A stretch of DNA of 64,000 bases from the NCBI GenBank assembly GCA_025617745.1, contig CM046866.1:16065725-16129724 (forward strand), written 5' to 3'. Positions 37,656-49,500 of this stretch are shown here, piece by piece. Both the position numbers and the translations under genes were made by a program. Numbering within the stretch: the first letter of the stretch is position 1; every line of letters begins with the position of its first letter. The notes below the pieces were generated by a model, which had not been told where the DNA came from, did not search any database, and worked only from the letters and a program-made list of their open reading frames with translations. Origin of the DNA: Heliocidaris erythrogramma. Lineage: Eukaryota; Echinodermata; Echinoidea; Camarodonta; Echinometridae.

Positions 37656-37870
37656 AATAGACCGCTTCTGTAATGCATACAATTTATGCACACAATTTAT
37701 GCACATATATTCCCTGAGCACCTGCTTTTTATAAATGAGCCTCAATGCTTGGAATCCAGTTTGCATGCATTATTTTGTAGCTATGTCCGGCAAGCTTTCA
37801 GGATGTCAAGAACAACCTTTTGTTTGAAAGGTATGCATAAAATTTGCATACATTACCGAAGCGGTCTATT
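37656..37870. mobile_element. Foldback MITE (AATAGACCGCTTCNGTAATG ends)
   Basis: The left end AATAGACCGCTTCTGTAATG and the reversed right end AATAGACCGCTTCGGTAATG pair over about 33 bp. The inner block GCAAGCTTTCAGGATGTCAA and AACAACCTTTTG recurs inverted near 63890. Confidence 0.7.
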
Positions 37871-38479
37871 GAAAGGGAGTTCGTCGGAGGACCTACGGCT
37901 CCTTTATTTGACACCGTTTTTTTAAACCTTGTTGAGTCCTCTGAAAACGCGGGAAAAAAAGAATGTAGCTTTGTCGAGTGTTAAAAAGAATTCGCAGAGA
38001 AACTGAGAGGACATTGCTCGTCTTTAAAAAAAACAACACTTTTGTATTCACAACACTCTAAACTGTAATAGGTCAGTAAGCCCCTTCTGCAGCTAAAACC
38101 TGCAAATTTTATAAAACCATCCTTTATTGCTGGCTAATGAGGCACACCCCGGTATGGAGAAAGACAAAGACAAATCAAAATAAAAGTCTAAACTGACGGG
38201 CAGGATTATTCCTAGCTTCGATATGTGTTGATTTTTTTTTCTTTGTCGGCTTTGTTTGAGGAAGGTCATGATTGAATCGTGTAGAGATAGAGTAATCCCT
38301 TCGTCAAATTAATAAACGCATTTCATCGATCGTCCACTCAAATAGATGTTGGTCATTGTCTTCTTCTCGTGATTGACTACTTTGTTTCTTGATACCAGGT
38401 GACCCATGGCATTAGACCAAATGGCAATTTACAGATTAAATAAAATTAATGCTGCTATGACAGAGCTTATGTTGGAAAC

Positions 38480-38755
38480 ATTTCCTTTATGTTCTTCTCC
38501 TTTTTTCTGTCTCTCTTCCTCTCTTCTTTTCTTTGTCTTTTGTTTCCCTGTCTGACTCTCTCTACCCTTTTCTGTCTCTGTTCACTTCTCTCTCTCCCCC
38601 CATCCCTTTCTCTCATGTCCCCCCCCCCCCTTCTCGCTCTCTCTCTCTCTCTCTATACTCTTTTCTATAACTGTCCACTTTTCTACCCCCTCCCCTGTTC
38701 CTTTCTCTCACTTCCCCTGCTTTCTCTCTCTCTCTATCCATCTATTACATCTCCT
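38480..38755. repeat. CT-rich polypyrimidine tract
   Basis: The tract has dispersed (CT)n and a C run (38619-38629). Low complexity only. Confidence 0.85.
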
Positions 38756-40382
38756 TAACATACACTATACAATGTATGAATGGTAGTAATTTGTTCTCAA
38801 TTTACATTTCCATTTTACAGCATTCATTCCACAGCCACTAACATCCAGCTGAGCAACATGCAAAAAGCCATGTACTCAAATCGAAAAACTGATTACATTT
38901 TATTTATTTCAGTTTAATATTCATAATCTTGACAATCATCAAAACACCTCTTGGAAATATATGATACGCGAAAGTTTAATAATTTCCTGGATAAGTCGGC
39001 TGATAAAAAATACCAGCTATGCACAGTATTCATAAATCTAAATAGAAGCCATCTTCCGAAAACTGAATATGGGAATACTGTACTGGGAATACAAATGTTT
39101 GTAATCAAGGTAATAAAAGATAAATCTTAATAAATAATATAAAGGTATTTTCTAGTACCAATACAACATCAAAGAAAGGAACGCAAATGCAAGAAAACTT
39201 AATATAGTTTGGAAGATCAAGACAATTATCTGCCAACTTTACCTTATCACATATGCACAAACAAAAAGGTATGGACAGGTTAAGATGTGACTATTAAGTC
39301 CACAGTACTATGACTATGTGAACACAATAATATCCTATAACCTGAAAATATGTCTGTTCGTTGATCATATAGCTAACTAACAGAATAAAAACAATTAGCA
39401 AATTGGTAGTACATGTAGTCGTATGCATTGTGGTTGAAAAGTTTGCAGTAGTTATCTTTCATCACTTGTTAATGAAAAAAAAAAAGATTATTGCGAGAAT
39501 ATTGCTCCATAATTACATATTGAATACAGAAAGGATATTTTTGGAGAAAAAAACACACACTCAATGAAACACTGACATGGATGATAAATAGGTGGGACTG
39601 GGAACCTAGTCATAGTACAGTTAACCTGTTGACTACTGAATTCTTTAACTCTCATAGGCTCAATACAGGAACAATCCGGTTCCCGTAGTCTATGGGTTAA
39701 ATTAATTACAAATTTCGATTGATGCACATGCAGGGTGATGCACAAATTCCATAAACTGCCATTCAACCACTTATCAAATTATTTTGAGAAAAACCCAACA
39801 TGAAAACTCAAGTGAAAGAAATCTGAGTGACAACAACTGTATATTGAGAAACAAATAAAACATATTCATTTAACTCTTACTGTGCCAAGGGGTTTAGCTC
39901 TCTTCAAAGTTTTACCAAAATGTGATCAATGCTTACTTTTCAAATGTCTCCACTTCATTAACCATCTATTATTTCACAAAATATTGTGTACATAACTTGT
40001 AGGAAATTTATTACCATTTCTTATGATACCAAACATTATTATTTTACCCAACTTTATATATAAGAATTATTGAAAATTACATTTGAGGTTCTTTTCTGTC
40101 CACTATATTTTGGTTTCTCATTTGTTTACTATTGTTTAATGTTGAAATAAGGTAATATCTTTTTAAAAATCAGCAATTTTCTCTGAAAATTTTTAGGGTA
40201 GCATATAATTATAATCATATATTTAGAATGCTTGATTTATGCTAAAAATGTTGATGTACATTGACCACCATATATCTTTCCTGTGGTCATGCAATTGGTG
40301 AATGAAAATGACAAGTCTGTCTGTCACATATACATCGGCACTGAAAAGTTAAAAGAGAAATACTAATGGACAGAGAAGATCT

Positions 40383-40520
40383 GGGGGCGTTTCATCAAGT
40401 GTCTTGTCGGTGATTTTTACTGACAAATTTGCTCTCAGCCAATCAGATGCAAGGATTTCAGTAGCTTATAACAGTTGTCGGTAAAAATCACTGACAAAAC
40501 GCTTGATGAAACCCTCCCCA
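40383..40520. mobile_element. Foldback MITE, diverged member of the same family
   Basis: The ends GGGGGCGTTTCATCAAG and GGGGAGGGTTTCATCAAGCG are paired. The interior CTCTCAGCCAATCAGATGCA and AGGATTTCAGTAGCTTATAA is conserved with 21249-21396 although the stems differ. Confidence 0.7.
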
Positions 40521-40936
40521 GACAGACAAGTTTATAAGACAAACTTCTCTGTATGCACAGTTAACTACATAGTCTACTGAGAGCAAAAAGGGTATAAATC
40601 AATATACACGTGCTTTAACATAGGGTCAGTGCCCTTCTAGCTCTCAACACACATGCATCAACATCAGCTATAACATTATCAATGCTTAATTTGGATGCAA
40701 GATACTTAACTTTAAGATTTAAAAATGATTGCATGATTTCATAGCCTCCATTGCTCATTGCACTTTTATTTATTCACACTGTATCAAACAATGAAAATAA
40801 AGGTCCACTTGGAAAGAAGGATTTTGAAGGTCACCTGTTTCCAACTTGCACCAAGACCATATTTCAATTTTAATGGTGATATATTGACATACTTAATACA
40901 GCATAATATAAATTGTAAATGAATGTATATATATTC

Positions 40937-41087
40937 CACTGGATTCCGCATTTGGGAGACACACGACAATGCAGTTTATTCCGTCATAATAGAAACCACC
41001 GCATTAGGGGGACACGAAACCGCATTTGGGAGACATGCGGAACAATTAAAATGACAAAGCCGTGTCTCCCAAATGCGGAATCTAGTG
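40937..41087. mobile_element. MITE with CACTRGATTCCGCATTTGGG ends
   Basis: The left end CACTGGATTCCGCATTTGGG and the reversed right end CACTAGATTCCGCATTTGGG continue into GAGACAC. The CACT start recalls CACTA-type elements, but no 3-bp target duplication is evident. Internal extra copies of CGCATTTGGGAGACA suggest rearrangement. Confidence 0.62.
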
Positions 41088-41853
41088 ATCTATATCTATA
41101 TCTATATATATATATATATATATACACTCTGGACTCCCACAACCTACTTACTCTAAATTCTACTTAAGTAGTACATGTGAATGAAAAGTAAATATAGTCA
41201 AAGACACAAATTAAATCAAGAAAAAAGGAAAGATGAAAGGGGAGCGAGGAAATAAGATGAAAATGATTTCAAATGCAGAAAACTACCTTTGAAATTTTAG
41301 CGTTTTTTTTTTCCTTCAAAATTCAAACTATTTTGATACTATACAACACAAAAAGTAGCAAACTTCATCTAAAGTTATTTCAAAGCAAAAATCAAAGCAC
41401 TTTCTATTACAAAAATTCCCTCGAGGTATCATTTTGAGGCAACATTTCATCAATCACACTTCCTCGTAACGAGAATAAAATTTTGAGTAGATCTCTAGAA
41501 AAACTGGCCTAACATCCTAATCCTCTCATAATAATCTTAGCATTGTAGTATTGCCATGAATCGCTCTTCTCCACTAAATCTAGTCTAATCTAATCAACTG
41601 CTGCTTTGGAAAAAATTGTGAAAACCTGTCTTGAGGCTTATCTCACCTAGCAACAACTTACAAGTAATCAGGGAAACTGATGTATGCAAGTTGTTGCTGA
41701 TTTGAAATATCAAAATCATTGCTCCTGCTGAATGGAATAATTGATTAATTTGAATACATTACGGACATGACTAATTTGTAGCGAATGGTAATGAATAAAA
41801 TGAAGAATATGTACAAGAACTGAAAGGATGGTAAACATCTTGGTAAACATCTA

Positions 41854-42101
41854 GGGTGGTATTCTAAAAACTATGTTATCTTTTATGTTAAGGAAAAGTA
41901 TGTTAATTGTCATAACAAACTGCAATTGCGCGCAATAAACACTAATCATTGGTGCTTGCACAGATGTCTCTGTTAACTTTACGAGGGCACAGCCATCTTT
42001 GCGCAATCATTAACCAATGACTTGTCCCGATTTTGATTTGTTATGACAATTAACATCGTTTTACTAACGTAAAAGTTAACGTAGTTTTCAGAATACGGCC
42101 C
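41854..42101. mobile_element. Foldback MITE (GGGTGGTATTCTAAAA family)
   Basis: This is a second member of the 24539-24760 family. The ends GGGTGGTATTCTAAAAACTA and GGGCCGTATTCTGAAAACTA are inverted. Both copies retain TTAATTGTCATAACAA inside. Confidence 0.72.
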
Positions 42102-42370
42102 AAATGTTTACACCACTGTGAATGTTCCTTATAATATTACACGCAAAACATGTAAGATTAGAAGAAGAGTCACATCGAAGTAATCTAATTTTTGTGTACA
42201 CGTATGGCAAGTACTCATTATTAGTTAAAATCAATCATCAATGTGAATACCACTCTACGATGGAATGATTACTGTTTTGCTATGGAGGAATTCAACATGT
42301 AGTAATCACCGCGTGAACAAAATAACACCATACATGATACAAAACAAGATGAATGCGACTGCGTCTCCTA

Positions 42371-42838
42371 TATGCCTCCGCCTAAATTCAGTTGATGGCT
42401 CAAACTGTTCTAGAAATATTTGATAACGAGGCTAAAAACCAGTAATTCCATGTAATTTCATGTAAATTGACCTGTGACCTCTGACCTTTGACCTACTTAC
42501 CCCAAAATCTAATCAGTTCATCTTTCTATGGGGATACATAATAGTACCAAGTTTGAAGTTCTTACCTCAAACAGTTCTTGAGATATCGCGGTAACGGTGC
42601 TAAAAACCAAGAATTTCATGTAATTTCATGTAAATTGACCTCTGTGACCTCTGTCCTTTGACCTACTTACCCCAAAATCTAATCAGTTCATCTTCGTATG
42701 GGGATACATACTAGCACCAAGTTTGAGGTTCCTACCTCAAATAATTCTTCAGATATCGCGGTAACGAGAAGTGGGACGGACGGACGGACGGACGGACGGA
42801 CGGACTCCGGCACCCACCTTCGGTGGGCGGAGGCATAA
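42371..42838 (+). mobile_element. Helitron/HINE-like element with GACG microsatellite and 3' hairpin
   Basis: The subterminal inverted repeat ATGCCTCCGCC (42372-42382) matches GGCGGAGGCAT (42826-42836). Between them lie two units of about 168 bp, an (ACGG)n tract, and a perfect hairpin, CCCACC-TTC-GGTGGG (42813-42827). The architecture copies the element at 52918-54501 with unrelated sequence. It lies just downstream of the EIF2AK1 stop and may be part of its 3' UTR. Confidence 0.6.
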
Positions 42839-43415
42839 CAAATCATTAATGATGAAAACACAAGGTGAAAAAATAAAAGAGCATCAGATTTCTGTATCCT
42901 CTTCTTCTTAATGTTAATGAATAAAATAATAATCCACTTTATAATCTGTCAATACATTGATATGTGTTGAGTGAATGTCAACACAGAAATCAGACGTTTA
43001 GCACCAACAAGAGTATTGTCACTTGTTACTGGTCTATTGCTTAGCTCATCTATACTCTTATCCGGGGTCGGCTAACTCGGCACTAGGGTGAACTCAGCAT
43101 CGCGTGGTGATAACATTTCCAAGTGCAAGCTACACTTTGAACCTCTAAGTAGCTCTAAATTTCATGTTTAGTAGAATTTTGCTTCTTGAAATTTTCAGTA
43201 TCACCCTTTTAGTAACAATTTTACACATTTCTATCAAATAACTATTAATATGATTGTTGTAAAGATGTAATAAGTGCAAAAAAAGAGGTAAGTCTTTGCG
43301 ATTGATTCAGGTCTTTTCCGGCAGGGCTGAATTGTCCCTAGTGCCAAGCCAGATCCTCTTATCCATACCCTAAAGGGCTCTGCTATATAGTTTCCTCTGT
43401 AAAGGTAACAATAAT

Positions 43416-43520
43416 CTACGTCTTAGAGTTGATACTCTCCTTCAGCTGACTGATCTCAGCATCTCTTTCTGCGAGCATTTTCTTAAGTCTCTGGATCTCA
43501 TCTGCTTGACTCTCTATTAC
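43416..43520 (-). CDS. EIF2AK1: EIF2AK1 coding exon 13, C-terminal coiled coil and stop (residues 793-826)
   Basis: The acceptor is TCTTTGCAG. The exon encodes VIESQADEIQRLKKMLAERD, then AEISQLKES, and ends at TAG. Heptad spacing (I, L, M/L, I, L) predicts a coiled coil, as at the HRI C-terminus (IIEQEKEIAELKKQL). No clear poly(A) signal was seen within several hundred bases downstream. Confidence 0.92.
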   Translation of the reverse strand, partial: VIESQADEIQRLKKMLAERDAEISQLKESINSKT

Positions 43521-46500
43521 CTGCAAAGATAAGAAAAATCATAATTGATAGGATTGAAGTAAATTGAATATATCATGAAGTAAATGTGAGAAAATTACAA
43601 TGCCCCGACCGGGATTCGAACCCGGGACCCTGGATTACATGACCAGTGCTCTACCAACTAAGCTATCCGGGCTCCCGTCGAAGTAAAGCAACAATCTCAC
43701 ATATAGCCCCTCTTTTTCCATCGAGCGTAGGGGGTACATCCATACCAATTCCATAAGATAACAAAATCCAAAAAATACAAGGATTAGCTTGACTTGGTAT
43801 AGTCAATTGCATCGTAAAGGTACTTCATCCCTTTTGCAGCCCCAAACTTTGAAGTTGTGTGAGTATGCGAAAAATTACCACAGAATTGTTATCGGAAAAG
43901 GATTATAATTTCCTTTTAAGTAAGTAATAAAAAAATTTGGTAACACTTTGTTTTTTCGACTCACAAAAATCACATAATTTTTAAAATTATTTTTTGACCG
44001 TTACTAGTACATGTACTTGCACTGATTTCTGAATAGCTCCTTCTGCGACAAAAGCAAGATTTTCGTTTCTTACAAAGGAGTTATAGAACTTGTGACCTTG
44101 AAATTTCATAGGCAGTATCTACAGGATGTCTCCTAAGCCTGTGCAAAGTTTTGCAGAATTTTGTGTAAGTCCGCAAAAGGGATCGAGTACCTTTCAAACT
44201 CACATATTAAAAAGAAATTACCAATGATATTCAAATAATTAAATCAAGGTTTAGCAATGATACCATCCAGTCACTTGCATTTCAAATCAATATTTACCAG
44301 AAATTACCTCCGAGATGAGGAAATCTGTTTCAATGCATTTTAATAAGGATGTTTCCAAGTTTTAGAAAATGCATATTAAATACATTACACATGCAGCTTT
44401 TAAGCTTTAATGCATTCCGTTTACAATAAGAACATTCAATAAAATTTCCAAGATGGTTGAAATAGAATTCGAACAAGTGATGACTTAAAAACAAAACAAT
44501 GACCCCAAAAATACAGCATTACAATATGTAACACAGAAACTTTCATAGCACATGACAATATGCAGCAAGATGCTTTATGCAAAAAAATTGTCCTGTCAAA
44601 AGAAAACTTACATAAAATAGGTTTCTTTGCTTTTTTTTTCTTTAATTGTTAGGATTTTCCTCTTACCTTATCTTTGGATGGGAACATATCACCAGATAAG
44701 AGATCAGAGGCACTGGGTCTTTCTCGGCTGTCTTGTCTTGTCAGATGTCGGATGGCAGTGTACTAGAGGAAAACAAAGTGAGATTGAAGACATCGTAAGA
44801 ATCATTAGCCTCAGTATTACAGATAAAGTTGAGTTCTGGTCATGTGATGACACTGTGAAAGAAACTGTCTGGAAGCAATTGGGAAAGGTTGCTCATGTCT
44901 CCATAAGGGTTGGTGTATACCACAACGTTTTGGAAATCATCAAACTAATAAGAAATCACCCCAACCTCGCTCAAAAGCACATGCACCACACAGAGAAATG
45001 GGTATATGGGACTGCACACAGATGTGGCATGAATGTTCGGCCCAAACACTCCAGCTATTTTGGTCATATTTCAAATATAAGGGCATTTGAAGAGAAATCT
45101 TTTTCGGGGACATTTCTACTATGATGTTCTTCCAAACTGACATAAAAGGAATGAGAAAGCTCGTAAATTATTTTTCACCTTTCCCAGAGCTTGACCTTCT
45201 CTTTAAAGTAGAACACTCAAGAAAATCACAAATATGGCAATTAATGTATCACTAGAAATTGGAAGCTTACAGATGGCAATCGTATAATTTTATGTCAACT
45301 GCGTATATGATGATTATAAAAACAACATAAATAAAAGCTCTTCTCAGCATGGAATATTCGAGGATTCGCCAGAAATATAGCGATGTTTTGATGTCGTCAT
45401 ACGAGGGATCGATCCTGCTTAAGCAGACGACGTCCTATAATGAATGAACGTAATTGCAATGCAATTATTTATCAAATTATAAAGAGTTTGGTACATTTAA
45501 ACATGACCTTATTTCACACCATTCTAAAAGGGAAAGTGAACTGATTCTGATAACTAAAACCGTTTGATTGTAAATACACAGGAGAAGGGTCAATGATCAA
45601 TGAAATAAACCCCATTTTCAAATTGAAAAGCCCTGCGAATAATAGCTGGATGGTATTCGTTCCCTCTTGAAACGCCGAACATGCCGCGGTGCAAGCAGCT
45701 GAAAATACAATGGCGTCTTATTTTGTTTACAAGTGACTGATTCCTTTATTTTTTTAACGCTGCATTTTTCATCAAAATAATACCATACACGAAGTTAAGA
45801 GTGAGGCAACAGACTAACATTAAGACTGACGCTAGTCAAGTAAGAGAAATAAGTGAAGAGGAGATGACAAAACAGGCACTGAAAAATGTGTATAATGTTA
45901 TGGGACATCGTCTGCTAGACAGGACTCGCCCCTCTTGTGTCGTCACACATCTCAGCAGCGTTCAAGGAGCTTTTCAGCTGCTATATCGGGGGCTGTATTT
46001 TACCGTTTTATAATTGATAATAATCATTAATTCAAATGTTTCCAAGCTTTAAATTTGGATAACCTTGTTTAATTTATGCCATCTATGCAATAATAAGTAT
46101 TAAGCCAATATTTAAAATCATCAGTGTTCTACTTTAACTAGTGCTGCTGTTACAGGAGAAAAGTGAAGTCATGTAAACAGTTTACCTTTGTCGACAGAAG
46201 ATCTTCATGTGCATGCATGTCTTGTAAGCTTACACAAACCCAGAACATGCAAAAAGGATAAAATATATATGAGGGATAAGTTCTTTCTCAAGGGTCAATA
46301 AAGACGATTCAAAACTTTCCCCCTCCTGCTCTTTACACCTTAAAGGAGAATTATCCCCAGGCTTTTAAATGTAAATAGGGTCATAGGAATAAAATAACAT
46401 TTAATTTGATATAAAAATCACCGTTTTAGACCAACTGATGCCGTTGTAAGAGCAGAAAATATAGAGACCACTTTTTACAATGATTACAACGTCGTCTGCT

Positions 46501-49500
46501 CCTACTGGCGGCGTCCATTTTCTCTAAATTTCCCATAAAACCTTGCGCGTGATGACGTAGGGGGTGGAGAACTCACTAGCTCGTATAGCTTGCATGAATA
46601 AGTGCGCGCTGCATATACACACGGTAAACATGGTGTATTGTCAAGCGTTCGGTTGTTGTAACTGTTCCAAGAAAACGATAGGGAAATCATTCCATCGGTT
46701 CCCAGACCCGCAGAAATGTCAGCAATTGTTCAAGCGTTGGGTGACCATATTGAACGTGGAAAAATTCCAAGGAAAAGACTTCAAACTTGATCGGAAAAAT
46801 GACGTGATCTGCAGTGATCATTTCACTCGGACGGAATTATTCTTACTCGTTATCTAGCTCCCCGGCAAATTGCCTCTGTGGCCTCACTTGTCCAGACGAG
46901 CTACCAGCGCAGTCCTCAAAACTGCCTTTTCCAAACAGATTTGGGAAAAGTCTGGATGCAGAGTGATACAATCCACCGACTCAGAAAAAAATTCCTGACA
47001 GTTTCTCCGCTCTCGACAGCATAGACATTCAATTGCTGATTGCATCGGTCTACAATTGCCGCATCTACACCATTCGTCGTTATTTATTCTATCTGGAGCC
47101 GGTGGCTCCCCGTGATCGCTGTCGTCGCTGTTGTCGCCAGTGGTCCTCCTTTGGCTTTGCCTTTGGGAATCCGCTGTTCTTGCAGAGCGTGCGAGGAGTT
47201 CTTCTTTCGAAAATTCAGGTTCGAAATTGTACGCTACTGGACCTTCCATCTTACCACAATAGTCTGACTTTACAGTGTTCAAATTTCAACTGTAATCAAA
47301 TAAAAAACCTTGATTGTTGATAATTTTAAAATTCAATCGGCAAAATGTAAATGCAAGGCAAGGCACGGAAGGCGTAGACTAGCTATCTGAACGAAATTTC
47401 GCGTTCGTATAATCAAGCTAGTGTGTCCTGGAACACGTTTTACTTACAATGATTATTTTACTCTAATAAATGTTTTTCAAATGTGATAGTTACGTAAATA
47501 ATAATAAATTGATTTATTTAATTTAATTATGAAACTCTTGCGTAATTTATGTTATTATTAATAATAATAAACTCTTTTTAAAATAATGTTGGTGAACTAT
47601 TGCGAGCCAATTACAATGCGCTACGGCCAACTCCATGCCCTACGTCACACAGCCCGATCGCACCGGGACATGGCGACGCTGCTTTACTCTCGAGAACAAT
47701 AAAAATCGGAGGATTCAATCGACAATTCCCATCCTCTCGATTCTCAAATATACGATGTTTTTACTTTATCAGAAACTGTTTAGAATTCTGTTTTAGGTCA
47801 ATGATAAAAGTCTCGTGGGAAATTCTCCTTTAATCAACTAAATGCCTCATATACTTTTTCAGTGGCGATTTTGTACGACGACACATTTTTACCGGTTAGT
47901 CAGTTCAATACGTGAAAAAAATTGTGCTCTACATGTAGTTATCTAGTGCATAAATGCATTTTGCAACATTGATCTAGTGAACTATTCTGAGTAAAAGTAA
48001 TGTGTATAGTATTGTCATCACCTGTGATGGCCATCTTTTCTGTATCTCCTCCGGTATACTTCCTTTTCGTAAGTTATCCAAGCACTTGTACCTCTCCATG
48101 CCTGTGCCAAAAGGATGGTAAAGCTCAAACAGTATCAGTCCCATGCTGTACATGTCAGACTGTGAAACAAAACAAAAGAAAATGGCAAAGGCACTATTTA
48201 ACAATTTACAAGCAATGAAAGTGGTTGCAATGTTTATAAATTTGTGGCGAACATGATTGCAAAGACCTTGCAAAAATCAAACCAAGCTAATTGCAATATC
48301 ATTGTCATCACCTTTTGAAATGAGTCAACATTGCAATGGTATATTACATTATCCAAACATGGTTTCTTTTTAGACGATTATTAAAGGTTGATGTGTGTTA
48401 TTCCCCAACAGAGTCTGATCATATAATGACATAAGAAAGGAGCACAACCTATCTTGATGAAAATGAAGTTTTACTCATTTCAAGGGGAATGAAAGGAAAC
48501 AAACATTCACCTACAATCATGTAGATAATTGTCAGCCTATTACAAATATCTTGAAATTAATCCTATTTGATTATTCAAGAAGGATAACAGTGTCTCAAAA
48601 AGTTGCCGTTTCCTTGCCAGACATTATAATAATAATAATAATAATAATATTCCGCTTTTATATAGCGCCTAATACATGGTTGTGTTTCTAAGCGCTTTAC
48701 AGATATATATATTATTACCCCGGTCATTGGATTCTGACATGCCCGCACACAATGTGTGCACTTTATCCGCTCCCTGGGGAGTATTCCAGCCAGTCGCTGT
48801 AAAAGCGCCACATGCTAAGCAAACGACATTAACTTTCGCATCCTACCGGGTACCCATTTAACACCTGGGTGGAGAGTGGCAAATGTAGATTAACGTCTTG
48901 CCAAAGGACGCTAGTGCTGCGGTGGGATTCGAACCCCGGACCTCGTGGTTCACAGTCCAGGGACTTATCCACTGATCCACAACACCTCCACATTATCCCA
49001 TGGGGGCTGCCATTTTCTTTACAAAGTAATGTCAGAGCAGTTCTATTTGTGAGATACCCACTGACCTATACACTAGCTACAATAACACTCATGGTCACCT
49101 GTGGAATGCATGACACTGGATTTTCTCATAATACATGTAAAGCATTTTTGTAGTCATGTACATTCAAATGAAGATACTTTTACCCGTCATATAACCTATT
49201 TGTGTCAAGATATTTGGTTCAGCTGTTTCTTTTGTTAAGCAGGATTTGGCATGCACAAGTTGTTGCTTGGTCAGACAAAGGTTTGTCAAATCTTCAAAGA
49301 AGTGACAAAGACCTACAACTGCTCTGAGATATCGCCTGTGCGAGACAATGGGGTACCAAGATGGCTGCCATTTTGCATTGGTGGCTTTAGTTGTACAATA
49401 GCTATTCAATATGCAAGATCATATCCATTGTGTACAGGTAAATGGACATGTACCCATATGACATCACAGTTTTTCAAAATGGCAGCCCCCATGGGATAAT

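Larger units (their letters stand above)
37871..43415. other. Downstream flank of EIF2AK1
   Basis: The flank contains a pyrimidine tract, four MITEs and a Helitron-like element. Minus-strand AATAAATAAA at about 40763-40772 is the clearest poly(A)-signal candidate, which would give a long 3' UTR of about 2.6 kb; this is unproven. Confidence 0.4.
46340..47833. mobile_element. TTAA-bounded 1.5-kb element carrying THAP and P2X7-C-like ORFs
   Basis: The element lies in EIF2AK1 intron 11. It is bounded by TTAA at 46340-46343 and 47830-47833, followed inward by inverted ends AGGAGAATT and a weaker extension. TTAA target duplication is the hallmark of piggyBac-type integration, but no piggyBac transposase is seen. 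Inside are a THAP ORF (plus) and a P2X7 C-terminal-like ORF (minus), pointing at each other with about 26 bp between their stops. The interior is GC-richer than the flanking intron. Confidence 0.55.

Noticed and set aside
43597-43675. A functional tRNA gene (minus strand, Thr-like)
   Set aside because: The acceptor stem has mismatches, the anticodon loop lacks U33, and the flanks are shared with another copy at 59955-60205, which indicates a SINE.
44627-45124. A 165-codon plus-strand ORF
   Set aside because: Its first part is antisense to EIF2AK1 exon 12 and its second part is a dispersed repeat also present at 3390-3640.
48910-48985. A functional tRNA gene (minus strand)
   Set aside because: Only the B-box region is convincing, and it lies at the end of a dispersed repeat with a truncated relative at 54570-54755.
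48600-49410. A CRISPR-like or tandem-repeat array
   Set aside because: No regularly spaced direct repeats with unique spacers exist. The region is a SINE-like repeat plus a foldback element.
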